DNA from: Desulforhopalus sp. IMCC35007 | GTDB lineage: Bacteria; Desulfobacterota; Desulfobulbia; Desulfobulbales; Desulfocapsaceae | Reading direction: 5' to 3' | Length of the DNA stretch: 64,000 nucleotides | Assembly (NCBI RefSeq): GCF_005116575.1 | Contig: NZ_SWCN01000001.1 | Coordinates: 1 to 64,000, forward strand | Shown: positions 61,926 through 64,000 of the stretch, in pieces | Position numbering within the stretch: position 1 is the first letter of the stretch | How the letters are laid out: each line of letters opens with the position of its first letter | Translations under genes and position numbers: made by a program | The notes under the pieces: generated by a model | Told to the model about the DNA's origin: nothing | The model's database searches: none | Seen by the model: the letters and a program-made list of their open reading frames with translations, nothing else

Positions 61926-63176
61926 TTATTCGTTCATCGTATCGGGAGTTTCGCTATTCTCTTCTGAGTCCGGAGTATTTTTACGGTTTTGTGGCGGCTG
62001 AAGGCCAAGATTTGAGAAAAACGGTGGCAGGGTAGATGTGTTTTTGCGGTCTGTTGTTTGAACTGCAGCATCCACTCCACCCGTGTTATCTGCTCTATTT
62101 TCGCTATCTTCCTGGTCCGTCATAACCGGTTCTTCTCGTGTCTCTGCTGCCGGAGGTGTTGCCTCCAAGCTGACCGGTTTTTGTAGTGCAAGTATCTTGG
62201 TATATATTCCGTCAGGTATCAGGCCAGTGCTTGCGGGACGGCTTTGCAGGTGGCTTGCTTCACCAGGCTCTGAAGCCTGTGCAAAGGTGTTCTCAGCAGT
62301 ATTGTCCAGAGCAAAAATCTGTATCCCGTAATTGTGCAACGACTTGAGGTACCGGGTTGTTTCTTCACTGCCTCCGGTTAACATTTCTGCAGGCAGGGCA
62401 ATGGCTGTTGCGTAGGAGGCCAGAATACGCAACCCGCTGTTGGTGAAAAGCCAATTGTGGAATGAATCAGACTGCATCGCTAACTCCACTTGATCGGAAT
62501 CCTTAGCCGTAGCCGCCTCAAAGCGCTGGATCAGAGCGTATTTCTCCTGTTTTTCTGATTGAGACCAGTTGCTGATCTTTTGCAGTTCATCGGGGTCGCT
62601 GCTTTGGAGGTAGATCTTGTCACCGGGTAAAAATCCAGCAGTTACCAGTTCCTGGAGAATGGCCAGACTAATCTCTTTACCTTCTGTTCTGTAAAACTGT
62701 GGATCCTGGATGTCTATGACCACGCCGGTATTTTTATGAAGGAGGGTGTTGAGTCTTTTTATGAGAACAAGTTCTTCTCTGAGAGAGGCAATACCAAGAG
62801 AGAAAACGGGCTCTTCCGTTGTAAATGCGTTGCGCTGCCGGAGTTGCCGCAATTCGCTCATGGTAAAATCCACGGTGTAGTAGCTCCCGTCATCTCTCTG
62901 CCTGTCTGCAAATAGTTCAGCAACATCAGTTTGTTTGTCCAGTTGAATTCCCCTGGAGACGATCAGCTGATTGTCTGCACTCATGTTGACGGGAAGCTCC
63001 AGGTAATCTGTATTCTGTGTTACTGCAACCGTGGTTGCCACAAGGCTGTTTGCCACAAGATTCTGACTGCCCGCGTCCTGGACAATGATTATGCCGGGGG
63101 CGGTCTGCCCGTTACAGGGGGATACTGCGAAAAGAAAGAAGAGTGCGGTGCTGAGATGTCTGTAAAAAATGTTCAT
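61926..63176 (-). CDS. glycerophosphodiester phosphodiesterase-like protein without catalytic residues
   Basis: 416 residues. Signal peptide (ALFFLFAVSPCNG), then a GDPD-type TIM barrel up to about residue 325: NSLVATTVAVTQNTDYLELP, LIVSRGIQLDKQTDV, YTVDFTMSELRQL. Expected catalytic residues are replaced: the usual AHRG reads VQDA (32-35), the EXD pair is E60-L-P62, and the second histidine (SHD) is R75 (SRG). The ~90-residue tail is polar and disordered. The fold seems intact, so it may bind a ligand or be a structural pseudoenzyme in the periplasm. Confidence 0.75.
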   Translation of the reverse strand: MNIFYRHLSTALFFLFAVSPCNGQTAPGIIIVQDAGSQNLVANSLVATTVAVTQNTDYLELPVNMSADNQLIVSRGIQLDKQTDVAELFADRQRDDGSYYTVDFTMSELRQLRQRNAFTTEEPVFSLGIASLREELVLIKRLNTLLHKNTGVVIDIQDPQFYRTEGKEISLAILQELVTAGFLPGDKIYLQSSDPDELQKISNWSQSEKQEKYALIQRFEAATAKDSDQVELAMQSDSFHNWLFTNSGLRILASYATAIALPAEMLTGGSEETTRYLKSLHNYGIQIFALDNTAENTFAQASEPGEASHLQSRPASTGLIPDGIYTKILALQKPVSLEATPPAAETREEPVMTDQEDSENRADNTGGVDAAVQTTDRKNTSTLPPFFSNLGLQPPQNRKNTPDSEENSETPDTMNE

Positions 63177-63273
63177 GGTGTTGTTCTCGATGAAATTTCA
63201 AGAGGTAAACTGCTGTCTCGCTGTCAGACTATATTAAGGTGGTTGATAATTGCAAGAAGAGGTCGCAGACGAT

Positions 63274-63945
63274 TTAAAAAAGAAGGTCCCTGAAGCTCTC
63301 GATGGAGGGATAGCTGCCGGAAAAAACAGGGGGGAGCTTCGAGCTGGGTTTTGCTATGTGTATCAGATGTTTAAGCCCGTAGGCCCTTGCCGAATCGAGC
63401 ACTCGTTCAGTGTCATCCACAAAGAGGGTTCGCTCCTTGTGAAAAGGCTGGATAGTCTGGAGAGTCTCCCAGAACTCTATCTGTTCTTTGGCATGTCCCA
63501 CATCCTGGGAACAGATGATACGCTTAAAGGCGTCCCCTATCTGTATTTTGCCAAGTTTTACCTCCAGGGTCCTTGGATGGGCGTTTGTCACCAGATAGAT
63601 CTCTTTTCCTCTGTCTTTCAGGTGCTCGAGAAATTCTGTGACAAAAGGTCGAATATTGATCAGATGAGCTATCTCATCTTTGAGCGCAGCAATATCGAGG
63701 TTCAGTCTCTCGGACCAGTAGTTCAGGTCAGTCCACTGGAGGGTGCTTTCCACTTGTTTATAGGTGCTGACAAGAAGTTGCCGGCACTCTTGAGGGTCAA
63801 CATTGTTTTTTTGGCTGTAGACCTCTGGAACATATTCCTCCCAGAAAAAGTCGTCAAAATATTTATCGAGCAGAGTACCATCGAGGTCGAGGAACACCAA
63901 GTCGATTGTATTCCAGGTAAAATCTGGGCTGTGTTGTCTTGTCAT
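63274..63945 (-). CDS. yrfG: HAD family hydrolase, GMP/IMP nucleotidase YrfG-like
   Basis: 223 residues. HAD motif I DLVFLDLDGTLLD, motif II EIYLVTNAHP, motif IV TLFVDDTERVLDSA. Cap-domain sequence LQWTDLNYWSERLNLDI matches the YrfG group, which dephosphorylates GMP and IMP. No oddities. Confidence 0.87.
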   Translation of the reverse strand: MTRQHSPDFTWNTIDLVFLDLDGTLLDKYFDDFFWEEYVPEVYSQKNNVDPQECRQLLVSTYKQVESTLQWTDLNYWSERLNLDIAALKDEIAHLINIRPFVTEFLEHLKDRGKEIYLVTNAHPRTLEVKLGKIQIGDAFKRIICSQDVGHAKEQIEFWETLQTIQPFHKERTLFVDDTERVLDSARAYGLKHLIHIAKPSSKLPPVFSGSYPSIESFRDLLF

Positions 63946-63949
63946 GGGC

Positions 63950-64000
63950 TTAGACTGTCCCCGCCAGCTGGTTCAGGGAGCTGAGTGCATCGGTTATTGT
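63950..64000 (-). CDS. 3' end of a gene cut by the window edge
   Basis: Minus-strand frame open from the edge to TAA (63950-63952), giving TITDALSSLNQLAGTV. It ends one base before the YrfG-like start codon region, so the two are probably one operon. Too short to identify. Confidence 0.4.
   Translation of the reverse strand, partial: TITDALSSLNQLAGTV

Noticed and set aside
63250-63984. 244-codon plus-strand ORF
   Set aside because: Antisense to the YrfG-like gene with intact HAD motifs.

Overview
The window looks like the chromosome of a Gram-negative, probably anaerobic bacterium of the Desulfobacterota (Desulfobulbaceae/Desulfocapsaceae-like). This is inferred from gene content: a tRNA-Sec gene, a two-subunit glycine decarboxylase (gcvPA/gcvPB), SulP and TauE transporters side by side, a PilMNOP-secretin operon, secG next to tRNA-Leu, and outer-membrane systems. 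No rRNA, CRISPR array, insertion sequence or complete prophage was found. By eye the first ~27 kb is richer in A+T than the ~36-56 kb part; I did not compute this.

Layout. (1) 0.6-10.7 kb: an exopolysaccharide locus of the type found beside exosortase/PEP-CTERM systems: initiating sugar transferase, outer-membrane beta-barrel, SLBB export protein, TPR lipoprotein, tyrosine autokinase, ExeA-like ATPase and chain-length regulator. No exosortase or PEP-CTERM protein lies in the window. (2) 11.3-18.1 kb: acyltransferase, acidic zinc-finger-like protein, tRNA-Sec, glyQ, CoA-binding protein, uvrA and secB. (3) 18.2-26.0 kb: a type IV pilus/MSHA-like operon (pilM-N-O-P, an AMIN-STN-TPR protein, a separate lipoprotein secretin and a CsgG/LpoB-like lipoprotein). 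(4) 26.3-34.8 kb: lepB, sfsA, gap, rimI, a wrecked pgk-tpiA remnant, secG, tRNA-Leu, murB, TauE and SulP. (5) 35.4-44.3 kb: NlpC/P60 lipoprotein, aminotransferase, MipA-like porin and an RND efflux operon. (6) 44.4-49.7 kb: a protein with a C-terminal J domain, a K+ channel/RCK protein, a CDP-alcohol phosphatidyltransferase and a bactofilin-AAA ATPase fusion. (7) 50.0-56.5 kb: an Lrp-type regulator followed by gcvT-gcvH-gcvPA-gcvPB-lipB-lipA, a complete glycine cleavage plus lipoylation unit. (8) 56.5-60.4 kb: small unrelated genes all on the minus strand, separated by attC-like hairpins, with decayed genes and a group II intron fragment; I interpret this as a remnant integron cassette array without an integrase. 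(9) 60.4-64 kb: EamA transporter, glycine-zipper lipoprotein, a glycerophosphodiesterase-like protein lacking its catalytic residues, and a HAD nucleotidase.

The most interesting items are the pgk::tpiA chimeric relic (29.67-30.26 kb) in an otherwise standard gap-pgk-tpiA-secG neighbourhood, the integrase-less cassette array with its intron fragment, the bactofilin-ATPase fusion, the GDPD pseudoenzyme, and the secretin system whose N-terminal and pore-forming parts are on separate proteins.
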